The position numbers were made by a program, and so were the translations under genes. The notes beneath the pieces are model-generated. The model did not search any database and was not told where the DNA came from. It saw nothing but the letters and a program-made list of their open reading frames with translations. From Dehalococcoidia bacterium (GTDB taxonomy: Bacteria; Chloroflexota; Dehalococcoidia; JAUSJJ01): 5,298 nt of DNA. Shown in pieces: positions 1 through 5,207 of the stretch. The DNA lies in NCBI GenBank assembly GCA_030647705.1, contig JAUSJJ010000306.1, positions 1 through 5,298 of the forward strand, given 5' to 3'. Each line of letters opens with the position of its first letter. Position 1 is the first letter of the stretch.

Positions 1-1622
1 AGGCGCGCCAGTTGCCCGGTAGCGTTGTTCTCCACGACGACTGCCTTTGCCTTCCCCCCATCCAGCGCAGCGGACACAGCATCCGCCGGGAATGGCCAGA
101 GCTCACTGAGCTGGAGGACGTTGGCGGCGATGCCCTGCCGGCCCAACATGGCCGCGGCCTCCTTGATGGCGCCGTACGTGCTGCCCCAGCCCACCAGGGT
201 CATCTGAGCGCCTTGGCTCTGGTGCAGCCGCGGCCGGCTGATCTCGGCGCCGAGGGCTGTCTGCTTGCGCATTCTCTTGAGCATCATGCGGGTCCTGGTC
301 TCGGCATCCTCGATAATGTGGCCGGCTTCGTCGTGTTCGTCGGAGTCCGTCACTACCAGCGCCTTGCCTTGCAGCGGCACCCCCCTCGGCGAAATGCCGG
401 ACTCGGTGAACCGGTACCTCTTGTAGTCAGTAGCTTTGTTTGACTCTTCCTCCGAGAGCAGAAGGCCCCTCTCGATCTTCACCTGCCCCAGGTCGAATTT
501 TTCGACCGTGTTGTAGGAGCTAGACAGATGGTGGTCGGTGAGGATGATCACAGGGACCTGATACTTCTCAGCAAGGTTGAACGCCTTTACCGCGGCGTGG
601 AAACAGTCCTCCACGGTAGCCGGGGCAAGCACCGCCCGCGGAAACTCGCCGTGGCCGGCGTGAAGCACAAACCACAGCTCCCCCTGCTCCGTCCGCGTGG
701 GTAATCCGATGGCCGGCCCGGCCCGTTGGCCCATCACGATCACTGCGGGCGTCTCCGTCATTCCGGCAAGGCTCAACCCCTCCACCATGAGGCAGAAACC
801 ACCGCCAGAGGTAGCGGTCATGGCGCGGACACCGGCGAAGCCGGCCCCGACCACCATGTTCATCGCCGCGATCTCGTCCTCCGGCTGCACCACCACCACG
901 TTAAAGCGCCGTCCCTTGTCGGCCATGTATTCCATTACCGAGGTCGTCGGCGTCATGGGATAGGCCGCCACGAACTTGCAGCCGGCGGCCATCGCTCCCA
1001 GGGCCAGCGCCTCGTTGCCGTTGAGCAGCATCCGCTTGGGCGCGCCGGCGATGGGCTTCGTCTCCAAACGCGTGGCCTGCCCGACGTGCTGTCTGGCATA
1101 GTCGAGCCCGGCTCTGGCTGCTTTGACATTGCTTTCCGCCAACTCCTCGCCGGCGCCAGCGAAGTGCTGCTTCAACACGGCAGCCGTGATGTCAAAGTCG
1201 TAGCCGATCAGCCCCAACGCGGCGCCGACGGCGACCGAATTGGTCATCAGCTTGTTGCCGGCCGCCTCGGTGGCCAATCTCTCAAAAGGAACGCTGAGAA
1301 AGCAGGGCTCCTGGCCATCGACTTTGACCTTGTCCCCGTCGTAGATGGTCAGGCCTCCCTGCTTCACTTCCTTTCTGTGCAAGTCGATTGTCTCCCGGTT
1401 CAGCGCGATAAGCACATCAAGTTGCTCCGACAGGGCTTGCACCGGATTGTCATCGGCTCTGACCCTGTAGAAGTTATGGCCGCCCCTGACGCGCGATTCG
1501 TAGTCCTGGTCCGCGAAGACGTGGTATCCGCCGCGAGCCATGCTCTTGGCCAGAACAAAGCCAACCGACTGCACTCCCTGCCCGGCCTCCCCTCCGACCA
1601 TGAAATTTATGTCAAGTGACAC
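1..1622 (-). CDS. korA: 2-oxoacid:ferredoxin oxidoreductase, fused gamma-alpha subunit (KorA type), 3' end cut by window edge
   Basis: This is the alpha-type subunit of a cytoplasmic OFOR, which with a TPP-binding beta subunit decarboxylates a 2-oxoacid (for the Kor class typically 2-oxoglutarate) to acyl-CoA, reducing ferredoxin. I read 540 uninterrupted codons. The N-terminal gamma domain (about residues 5-180) carries MVGGEAGQGVQ (8-18) and a YESRVRGGHNF stretch. The alpha pyrimidine-binding domain starts near residue 195 with YPMTPTTSVMEYM (from 221), PEDEIAAMNM, an ATSGGGF loop near 266-272 and GLPTRTEQGEL. The C-terminal domain ends at the edge in VENNATGQLARL. Family members are about 570-590 residues, so roughly 30-50 are missing, along with the expected korB. 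I chose the GTG at 1622 because it gives the family N-terminus MSLDINFMVGGEAG and has GGAGGT five bases upstream; the ATG at 1601 would remove seven conserved residues. The gene overlaps the upstream gene by 11 bases. Membership is certain; the exact 2-oxoacid is inferred. Confidence 0.93.
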   Translation of the reverse strand, partial: MSLDINFMVGGEAGQGVQSVGFVLAKSMARGGYHVFADQDYESRVRGGHNFYRVRADDNPVQALSEQLDVLIALNRETIDLHRKEVKQGGLTIYDGDKVKVDGQEPCFLSVPFERLATEAAGNKLMTNSVAVGAALGLIGYDFDITAAVLKQHFAGAGEELAESNVKAARAGLDYARQHVGQATRLETKPIAGAPKRMLLNGNEALALGAMAAGCKFVAAYPMTPTTSVMEYMADKGRRFNVVVVQPEDEIAAMNMVVGAGFAGVRAMTATSGGGFCLMVEGLSLAGMTETPAVIVMGQRAGPAIGLPTRTEQGELWFVLHAGHGEFPRAVLAPATVEDCFHAAVKAFNLAEKYQVPVIILTDHHLSSSYNTVEKFDLGQVKIERGLLLSEEESNKATDYKRYRFTESGISPRGVPLQGKALVVTDSDEHDEAGHIIEDAETRTRMMLKRMRKQTALGAEISRPRLHQSQGAQMTLVGWGSTYGAIKEAAAMLGRQGIAANVLQLSELWPFPADAVSAALDGGKAKAVVVENNATGQLAR

Positions 1623-2445
1623 GCTCCACCTCCGCATCGGCGTAAATGACCTCGTTCCGGAAAACGCTGATCAAACGTCTGGTCCTCATCGTATCTTTGT
1701 TCAGAACGTCCATGAAGGCGGCGGAAAGGCCCAGGCCGCCCAACGTGGCCAGGAATGCGTTGTCTATGGCCGGGCGCAGCCGGCGCGGCGCTGCCGCGGA
1801 CACGTTGCTGATCCAGCAGGCCGTTCTTATCGCAGGCTCAAAGGTCTCCTCAAGAGCGGGAAGCAGCTCCAGCAACATCCGGCTGTGGCGCTGGCCCATC
1901 TCGGTGGTGACGTGGAGCACGCCTGGATCGAGCATCAGCCGGTCGTTGGGGATGCCAGCCTCATTGGCCGCACCCACCAGTACTGCAGCCGCCTTCACCG
2001 CGTCCTCGGCCATGGAGGGCGCCACCGGATCGGAGATGAGCAGCACCAGCTCGGCGTTGTAGTAGGCAGCCACAGGCAGTATCTCGCGCAGCCTTCTCTC
2101 ATCCATAGAGACGTAGTTCACAATGGCCGGCCGTTTGCACTCCCGCAGGCCGGCCTCCAGGGTATCCGCGCGGTTGGCGCTGAGACAAAGCTGGCAATCA
2201 ACCGCATCCTGGATCGCCCTCACTGCGAACTCCATCACTTCTGGCCTGTCGCGCTTTTGTTGAAGGTTCACATCGAGGGCGTCAGCGCCGGCGGCCACGC
2301 ACTGTTTGGCCAGGTTCCCCAGAAACGCGGCGCGCTCCCGCTCCACGCCCTGCCGCGCCTGTGCATCGGCGGACTCGGCGGGCGGCTGCAAGGCCTCTGC
2401 GACCTTTCTCGTCCTGGTAGTAATGTTGCTGGCGATGATGAACAT
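1612..2445 (-). CDS. Methyltetrahydrofolate methyltransferase / dihydropteroate synthase-fold protein (AcsE/MeTr-like)
   Basis: A 277-residue TIM-barrel protein of the pterin-binding family. Well-known relatives (AcsE) pass the methyl group of methyl-tetrahydrofolate to a corrinoid protein in the Wood-Ljungdahl pathway. Visible signatures are MFIIASNITTR at the N-terminus, GADALDVN (53-60), CLSANRADTLEAGL (87-100), RPAIVNYVS (105-113), LLISD (135-139), DPGVLHVTTEMGQ (173-185), WISNVS (211-216) and IDNAFLA (227-233). Aligning from memory to AcsE, the loop Asp (D58), the later Asp (D139) and the pterin-contacting Asn of SNVS (N214) are kept, but the CLDSTN segment reads CLSANR, replacing an Asp and an Asn. 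I chose the ATG at 2445; a GTG at 2451 lies inside the Shine-Dalgarno sequence. The gene ends 11 bases inside korA, so the two are co-translated. No corrinoid protein gene is visible, so the acceptor is unknown and catalysis is not assured. Confidence 0.8.
   Translation of the reverse strand: MFIIASNITTRTRKVAEALQPPAESADAQARQGVERERAAFLGNLAKQCVAAGADALDVNLQQKRDRPEVMEFAVRAIQDAVDCQLCLSANRADTLEAGLRECKRPAIVNYVSMDERRLREILPVAAYYNAELVLLISDPVAPSMAEDAVKAAAVLVGAANEAGIPNDRLMLDPGVLHVTTEMGQRHSRMLLELLPALEETFEPAIRTACWISNVSAAAPRRLRPAIDNAFLATLGGLGLSAAFMDVLNKDTMRTRRLISVFRNEVIYADAEVERVT
1628..1633 (-). promoter_or_regulatory. Shine-Dalgarno site deciding the GTG start of korA
   Basis: GGAGGT lies inside the last codons of the upstream gene, five bases before the GTG at 1622. 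It supports this GTG over the ATG at 1601, which has no comparable site and is 21 bases further down. Its position inside the upstream coding sequence suggests translational coupling. Confidence 0.7.
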
Positions 2446-2447
2446 GG

Positions 2448-2455
2448 TCACCTCC
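2448..2455 (-). promoter_or_regulatory. Near-perfect Shine-Dalgarno site of the methyltransferase-like gene
   Basis: GGAGGTGA matches the anti-Shine-Dalgarno sequence closely and ends two bases before the ATG at 2445, with the core GGAGG ending five bases before it. The in-frame GTG at 2451 is part of this site and therefore is not the likely start. Confidence 0.65.
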
Positions 2456-2495
2456 CCCTCTCTGCTCTTAAGCCAACCCCGTTTGTCTAAACTGT

Positions 2496-2527
2496 GTTCG
2501 AGAACGCCTTACAACGAGAACAGGTTC
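2496..2527. promoter_or_regulatory. Cluster of GTTC/GAAC half-sites, possible operator
   Basis: Going up the coordinates there is GTTC-GA-GAAC (2496-2505), a repeat of CGAGAAC (2499-2505 and 2515-2521, a period of 16 bases), and GAAC-AG-GTTC (2518-2527). The cluster sits about 50-80 bases upstream of the methyltransferase-like ATG, where a transcription factor could act. No regulator gene is in the window and I do not recognise the motif as a known operator. Confidence 0.25.
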
Positions 2528-2551
2528 TTCGAGGGCTCACCCCCTCGGCCC

Positions 2552-2576
2552 CCCCCGTCTCCTGCAGGAGAGGGGG
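2552..2576. repeat. G/C-rich inverted repeat with PstI-like centre
   Basis: Arms CCCCC (2552-2556) and GGGGG (2572-2576) enclose the perfect palindrome TCTCCTGCAGGAGA (2558-2571), with one unpaired base at 2557. It resembles dispersed intergenic hairpins of the CCCTCTCC...GGAGAGGG kind that I recall from many G+C-rich bacterial genomes, which suggests a repeat copy rather than a gene-specific signal. Only one copy is present in this window. Confidence 0.5.
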
Positions 2577-2590
2577 AGGAAAGAGGAGGC

Positions 2591-2605
2591 TGGGGGACAC
2601 CCCCA
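2591..2605. repeat. Short G5/C5 stem-loop
   Basis: TGGGGG (2591-2596) pairs with CCCCCA (2600-2605) around a three-base loop. It sits between two larger inverted repeats and belongs to the same structured intergenic segment. No T-rich run follows on either strand. Confidence 0.4.
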
Positions 2606-2611
2606 AACCCG

Positions 2612-2635
2612 GCAATCCCGACACGTCGGGACTGC
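2612..2635 (-). repeat. Inverted repeat with GTCGGGA arms, fully paired only in minus-strand RNA
   Basis: TCCCGAC (2616-2622) and GTCGGGA (2625-2631) form the core, extended by GCA and TGC outer arms. The single imperfect pair, 2615 with 2632, is A-C on the plus strand but G-U in a minus-strand transcript, so the transcript could form an 11-pair arm. This favours an RNA structure on the strand of the genes. It may also be a dispersed REP-like element. Confidence 0.5.
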
Positions 2636-2703
2636 ACTTTCCAATTGTCACCGGCGCCATCCTTGGTTGCCAAGCTACAGGGTCAGCGGAGTGAAGCCCC
2701 TCT

Positions 2704-2729
2704 ATACCCCAGGCTTAAGCCCGGGGTAT
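2704..2729 (-). repeat. 26-base inverted repeat centred on GCTTAAGC, fully paired only in minus-strand RNA
   Basis: ATACCCC and GGGGTAT arms flank GGCTTAAGCC. The one imperfect pair, 2711 with 2722, is A-C on the plus strand and G-U on the minus strand, so the transcript downstream of the ferredoxin gene forms the better hairpin. It begins 47 bases past the ferredoxin stop. It resembles REP palindromes of the CCCCGGGCTTAAGCCCGGGG type associated with IS200-like or RAYT transposases, an association recalled rather than tested. There is no T-tract, so it is more likely a 3'-end stabiliser or REP element than an intrinsic terminator. Confidence 0.55.
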
Positions 2730-2775
2730 GGCAAGCCGTCTCATGCATACGCATAAACGTCAACTCAACTGAGTC

Positions 2776-3048
2776 CTAAAATGTCCCTGCGGCAGGCGTT
2801 TCGCCGGGATGCAACTTCCTCCACTTGGCCAGGAGCTGCTCCTTGGTCTCCGGGTACTTGGGATCGGTTACACAAACGTCCACAGGGCAGACCTCTGCGC
2901 AACGCGATGAAGTGAACAAGCCCACGCACTCAGTGCACTTTTCGGGATTGATGATGAAGATGTTGTCACCCTCGCGAATAGCCTGATTGGGGCACTCCGG
3001 TTCGCAGGCAGCGCAGTTAATGCAGTCCTCCGTGATCTTGAACGACAT
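2776..3048 (-). CDS. 2[4Fe-4S] ferredoxin, YfhL/Alvin type
   Basis: A 90-residue soluble electron carrier. Cys9, Cys12, Cys15 and Cys19 followed by Pro form the first CX2CX2CX3CP motif. Cys38, Cys41, Cys50 and Cys54 form the second in the spaced form CX2CX8CX3C. The eight-residue loop between Cys41 and Cys50 (VGLFTSSR) and the helical C-terminal tail (YPETKEQLLAKWRKLHP) mark the YfhL / Allochromatium-type low-potential ferredoxins, whose usual length of about 80-90 residues it matches. Cys59 is an extra cysteine. The start is firm: GAGGAGG lies five bases upstream of the ATG. It lies 94 bases after the hydrolase and 325 bases before the methyltransferase-like/korA pair, all on one strand. An obvious inferred partner is the OFOR encoded downstream, since ferredoxin genes commonly sit with kor and por genes, but the gap means co-transcription is not shown. 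Confidence 0.92.
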   Translation of the reverse strand: MSFKITEDCINCAACEPECPNQAIREGDNIFIINPEKCTECVGLFTSSRCAEVCPVDVCVTDPKYPETKEQLLAKWRKLHPGETPAAGTF

Positions 3049-3065
3049 TACTTCCTCCTCAGATT

Positions 3066-3094
3066 TCTTAACACCGTCCGAAAACGGCCTTCAA
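3066..3094 (-). promoter_or_regulatory. Weak sigma70-like promoter candidate for the ferredoxin gene
   Basis: TTGAAG (3089-3094) and TTAAGA (3066-3071), 17 bases apart, lie just before the ferredoxin Shine-Dalgarno sequence. The -35 match is fair (four of six) and the -10 match is poor. The spacing and location are the main support. Confidence 0.2.
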
Positions 3095-3140
3095 CCCGCC
3101 AGAGGCGGGCTTGCCCTCTGCGTTTCCCCGTTGGCGGGGA
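3095..3140. terminator. Tandem stem-loops after the hydrolase gene, possible weak terminator
   Basis: Reading along the minus strand, the hydrolase stop is followed after two bases by TCCCCG-CCAA-CGGGGA (3125-3140). Next comes CCCGCC-TCT-GGCGGG (3095-3109), which can alternatively refold as GGGC-AA-GCCC with part of the sequence between. Neither stem is followed by a T-run, so a Rho-independent terminator is not established. The pair separates the three-gene operon from the ferredoxin gene and could equally protect a processed 3' end. Confidence 0.35.
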
Positions 3141-3142
3141 CC

Positions 3143-3859
3143 TCATTTCTCAGCGGATGTAGGCTCTTGCGGCTCGCCGCCGCTTTTTCCCAGGTGGGCC
3201 AGGAACCAGTCCCTGGCCAGCAGCGCCACTTGCTCCAGCGCCCCGGGCTCTTCGAACAGATGGGTGGCCTCGGGCACGACCGTCAGCTCCTTCTCGACCC
3301 GGAACCGCTCCAGCGCCTGCCGGTTGATCACCAGCACTTCGTAGTCACGCCCGCCCACGATGAGCAGGGTAGCCGCCTTGACATGAGGCAACGCCGGGCC
3401 GGCAAGGTCGGGACGCCCCCCTCTCGACACGACGGCACGCACGGCGTCAGGCCGTTCCGCGGCGGCAACCAGCGCGGCTGTCGCTCCGGTGCTGGCGCCG
3501 AAACAGCCGATGTCGAGATGTGCGGTATCAGCATTGTGTTTGAGCCAGTCCACAGCGCCGACCAGCCTGTCGGCAAGCAGCCTGATATCGAAGCGCAGGC
3601 GGCCTGTCCGTGCGTCCACCGCCTCTTCCTGCGCGGTGAGCAGGTCAAACAGCAGGGTTCCCAGTCCCCCCTCACCCAAGAACCGTGCCACATACTGGTT
3701 TCGCGAGCTGTGCCGGCTGCTGCCGCTCCCATGAGCGAATACCACCACCCCAGTAGCACCCTTCGGTATGCACAGGCTGCCTTCGAGGTCCACTTTGCCT
3801 GCGGATACCTTGACCGTGCACTCCTCCTCCAACGGCACTCCAGTCCCTTGCGTGCGCAT
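3143..3859 (-). CDS. Alpha/beta hydrolase, dienelactone-hydrolase-like
   Basis: A 238-residue cytoplasmic serine hydrolase of the alpha/beta fold, with no signal peptide or membrane segment. The oxyanion-side motif VVVFAHGSGSSRHS spans 38-51. The nucleophile elbow GASTG spans 121-125 (Ser123). A conserved family stretch FDLLTAQEEAVDARTGRLRFD spans 71-91. The acid is probably Asp172 in LLIVGGRD, and His200 in PEATHLFEEPG completes the triad. Length matches small DLH-like proteins; the substrate is unknown. The gene follows the PNPOx-like gene after 12 bases, and that gene's TAG is in frame, so the start cannot lie further upstream. An oddity is that GGAGG abuts the ATG at 3859 with no spacer; translation could begin a little later, for example at the GTG at 3838, without losing conserved sequence. 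Relatives often sit beside or are fused to COG1926 phosphoribosyltransferases, as in this operon. Confidence 0.88.
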   Translation of the reverse strand: MRTQGTGVPLEEECTVKVSAGKVDLEGSLCIPKGATGVVVFAHGSGSSRHSSRNQYVARFLGEGGLGTLLFDLLTAQEEAVDARTGRLRFDIRLLADRLVGAVDWLKHNADTAHLDIGCFGASTGATAALVAAAERPDAVRAVVSRGGRPDLAGPALPHVKAATLLIVGGRDYEVLVINRQALERFRVEKELTVVPEATHLFEEPGALEQVALLARDWFLAHLGKSGGEPQEPTSAEK

Positions 3860-3871
3860 CCTCCTTACTTC

Positions 3872-4276
3872 CTAGTCCTCCACGTCAGTATGCGGCGACC
3901 GTTTGAACTCGATGATCCTGTCCACATGCACCAGCAGTTGCCGCTCCACTTGGGGAAACCGGCGCTTGCCCTCAACCGAAGGCGCGAACCCGTCAAGCAT
4001 GCCCAGGTCCCTGATCTCCTCCAGCTCCCCGACTATCTGATAGCCCGCGTCCCTGTTGGCGTCCCACACCACGATGGACAGTCGCGGGTTCACGTGCAGA
4101 TTGGCCACCGTACCCGGACAGAACCACTCGCTGACGAGGACGTGGTTCTCCGGCGTCAGGGCTATCCTGCCCGCGGCAGCAACGTGGGGCCAGCCGTGAA
4201 CGTCAGCGGTAGCCACGAATATGTGCTTCACTTCTCCAGCCAGTATCAGCGCCCTGTCCAACGCCCCTGATTTCAT
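3872..4276 (-). CDS. Pyridoxamine 5'-phosphate oxidase-like (flavin split-barrel) protein
   Basis: A 134-residue protein of the PNPOx-like split-barrel superfamily, whose members bind FMN, F420 or haem and reduce or oxidise small molecules. Typical strands are visible: HIFVATADVHGWPHVAAAG (18-36), HVLVSEWF (45-52), NLHVNPRLSIVVWD (59-72) and GYQIVGELEEI (78-88), followed by a helix and a final strand VHVDRIIEF. The length fits the small single-domain class, not full PdxH (about 210 residues), and the C-terminal PLP-binding part of PdxH is absent, so pyridoxal synthesis is not implied. Its ATG overlaps the upstream phosphoribosyltransferase stop as ATGA, indicating translational coupling. The cofactor and substrate cannot be read from the sequence. 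Confidence 0.85.
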   Translation of the reverse strand: MKSGALDRALILAGEVKHIFVATADVHGWPHVAAAGRIALTPENHVLVSEWFCPGTVANLHVNPRLSIVVWDANRDAGYQIVGELEEIRDLGMLDGFAPSVEGKRRFPQVERQLLVHVDRIIEFKRSPHTDVED

Positions 4277-4959
4277 CGCTTGACCTTCCGCGATCGTTCT
4301 TCCTTCAGGATATCCAATAAAACCTCGTCATCCAACGGTTCGAAACGTAAATAGAACTGCCCCACGGCGTAGAACATGGGCGGCGAACGCAGGCAGACGA
4401 CCTCGTCAACTTCTTCGGCCAGCCTGCTCAGCGTGTCCTGGGGCGCCACAGGGAACGCGGCAATGAGCCTGGCCGGACGTTCCTGGCGCACCGCCCATAT
4501 GGCCGCCTGGGTGGTGGCCCCGGTGGCCACTCCGTCGTCGGTTACGACGACTACTCGCCCCGCCAGCGGCACCTTTGGCGCAACGCGGCGAATCATCTCG
4601 CTGCGACGGGCTATCTCGGCAAGTTGCGCCTTCCGCTCCTGCTCGATAAACGCCTCATCGACCGCGAGCTCTTGCACTACCATTTCGTTCAGAAACAGCT
4701 TTCCGTCTTCGGACACGGAGCCCATTGCTAGCTCCGAGCGCCCCGGGCTGCGCAGTTTGCGCGCCAGGACGACGTCAAGATCGGCGTCCAGGACCGCGGC
4801 CAGCTCCCGCGCCACTACCACCCCGCCGCGTGGAATGCCGAGCACGACCGCCTTTTGACCCCGCAGACTGCTCAGTTCACCGGCCAGAAGCTGGCCGGCT
4901 TCCCGCCGGTCCTTGAAAGGCCGGTCACTCCTTGAGATAATGCGCAACGTACCCATCAT
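4273..4959 (-). CDS. Phosphoribosyltransferase family protein (COG1926 type)
   Basis: A 228-residue type I phosphoribosyltransferase-fold protein. The PRPP-binding signature VVVVTDDGVATGA is at 136-148, with two acidic residues followed by the Gly-rich loop. Other family hallmarks are FKDRREAGQLLA (15-26), VLGIPRGGVVVA (39-50), DVVLARKLRSPGRSELAMG (62-80) and, near the C-terminus, DEVVCLRSPPMFYAVGQFY (185-203). Full-length members look like this; the accepted base or nucleophile is not known for most of them. Two ATG codons open the frame; GGAGG lies three bases before the first and six before the second, so translation may start at 4956, losing one Met. It is the first intact gene after the por remnant, 19 bases from that remnant's stop, and is coupled to the PNPOx-like gene by ATGA. 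Confidence 0.9.
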   Translation of the reverse strand: MMGTLRIISRSDRPFKDRREAGQLLAGELSSLRGQKAVVLGIPRGGVVVARELAAVLDADLDVVLARKLRSPGRSELAMGSVSEDGKLFLNEMVVQELAVDEAFIEQERKAQLAEIARRSEMIRRVAPKVPLAGRVVVVTDDGVATGATTQAAIWAVRQERPARLIAAFPVAPQDTLSRLAEEVDEVVCLRSPPMFYAVGQFYLRFEPLDDEVLLDILKEERSRKVKR

Positions 4960-4978
4960 TCGCCTCCGGACTTCCGCC

Positions 4979-5207
4979 CTACAGTAGAGGATGCTCGTGC
5001 ATGGCCTTCAGCCGCCGCCACCGCCGCTCCACCTCTCGCTCAAGCGCCTGAAGCGTGTTCAGCGTGCTCCGGCATCAATAGATGCTTGCTCTTGCCCATC
5101 GTGCCCAGCCACCGAGACACGGGAATGCGTTTGCCCTTTTCCTCCGGGTCGTAGGTGATAGCGGTAATGCCGCCTTCAACTTCATAGACAGGGAAGTAAC
5201 AGCCTGT
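4979..5207 (-). pseudogene. porB: 3' remnant of pyruvate:ferredoxin oxidoreductase beta subunit (porB), frameshifted
   Basis: Only the last ~75 codons of a PorB-type subunit remain. One frame reads TGCYFPVYEVEGGI, then IPVSRWLGTMGKSKHLLMPEH, matching the usual PorB C-terminus (aromatic-PLYE, then PVxEWL...GRFKHL...PE). That frame stops early at 5040. The adjacent frame continues with QALEREVERRWRRLKAM and stops at 4979, which resembles the terminal amphipathic helix of PorB. Removing one base near 5053-5057 would rejoin both into ...PEHAEHVQALEREVERRW. The TPP-binding core of about 230 residues is missing, so no functional beta subunit can be made here. Together with the porA break this indicates decay, unless the read or assembly is wrong. 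Confidence 0.72.

Larger units (their letters stand above)
2446..2775. other. Gene-free intergenic region with clustered stem-loops
   Basis: Around 325 bases separate the ferredoxin stop from the methyltransferase-like start. Frames on both strands give only short, low-complexity peptides with no family resemblance. The stretch holds four inverted repeats (listed separately), an eight-C run at 2549-2556, and GTTC/GAAC half-sites nearer the downstream gene. None of the stem-loops is followed by a T-rich run on the minus strand, so I cannot call an intrinsic terminator. A promoter for the downstream operon should lie here. The best match I see is TTGTAA ... TTAGAC with 18-base spacing, about 45-75 bases upstream of the ATG, but it is too weak to list as a site. 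Confidence 0.7.

Noticed and set aside
726..1619. Plus-strand open frame of 297 codons
   Set aside because: Antisense to korA. The minus strand here encodes uninterrupted conserved OFOR sequence.
2449..2451. GTG start for the methyltransferase-like gene
   Set aside because: It is part of the Shine-Dalgarno sequence itself, and the ATG at 2445 has proper spacing and gives the family-like N-terminus MFIIASNIT.
1540..2490. Plus-strand open frame of 316 codons
   Set aside because: Antisense to the methyltransferase-like gene, with no motifs. The minus-strand frame has the conserved residues, Shine-Dalgarno and coupling.
2704..2729. Intrinsic terminator of the ferredoxin gene
   Set aside because: The hairpin is strong, but no T-rich run follows on the minus strand and T-run plus hairpin is not seen elsewhere in the gap.
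2446..2775. CRISPR array, tRNA or riboswitch in the long intergenic gap
   Set aside because: No regularly spaced direct repeats, no cloverleaf-like order of arms, and no riboswitch core motif that I recognise. The inverted repeats are all different from one another.
2987..4270. Plus-strand open frame of 427 codons
   Set aside because: It lies antisense to the hydrolase and PNPOx-like genes, which have clear family motifs. Its peptide is rich in Arg, His, Pro and Gln with no recognisable domain, as expected from G+C-rich shadow frames.
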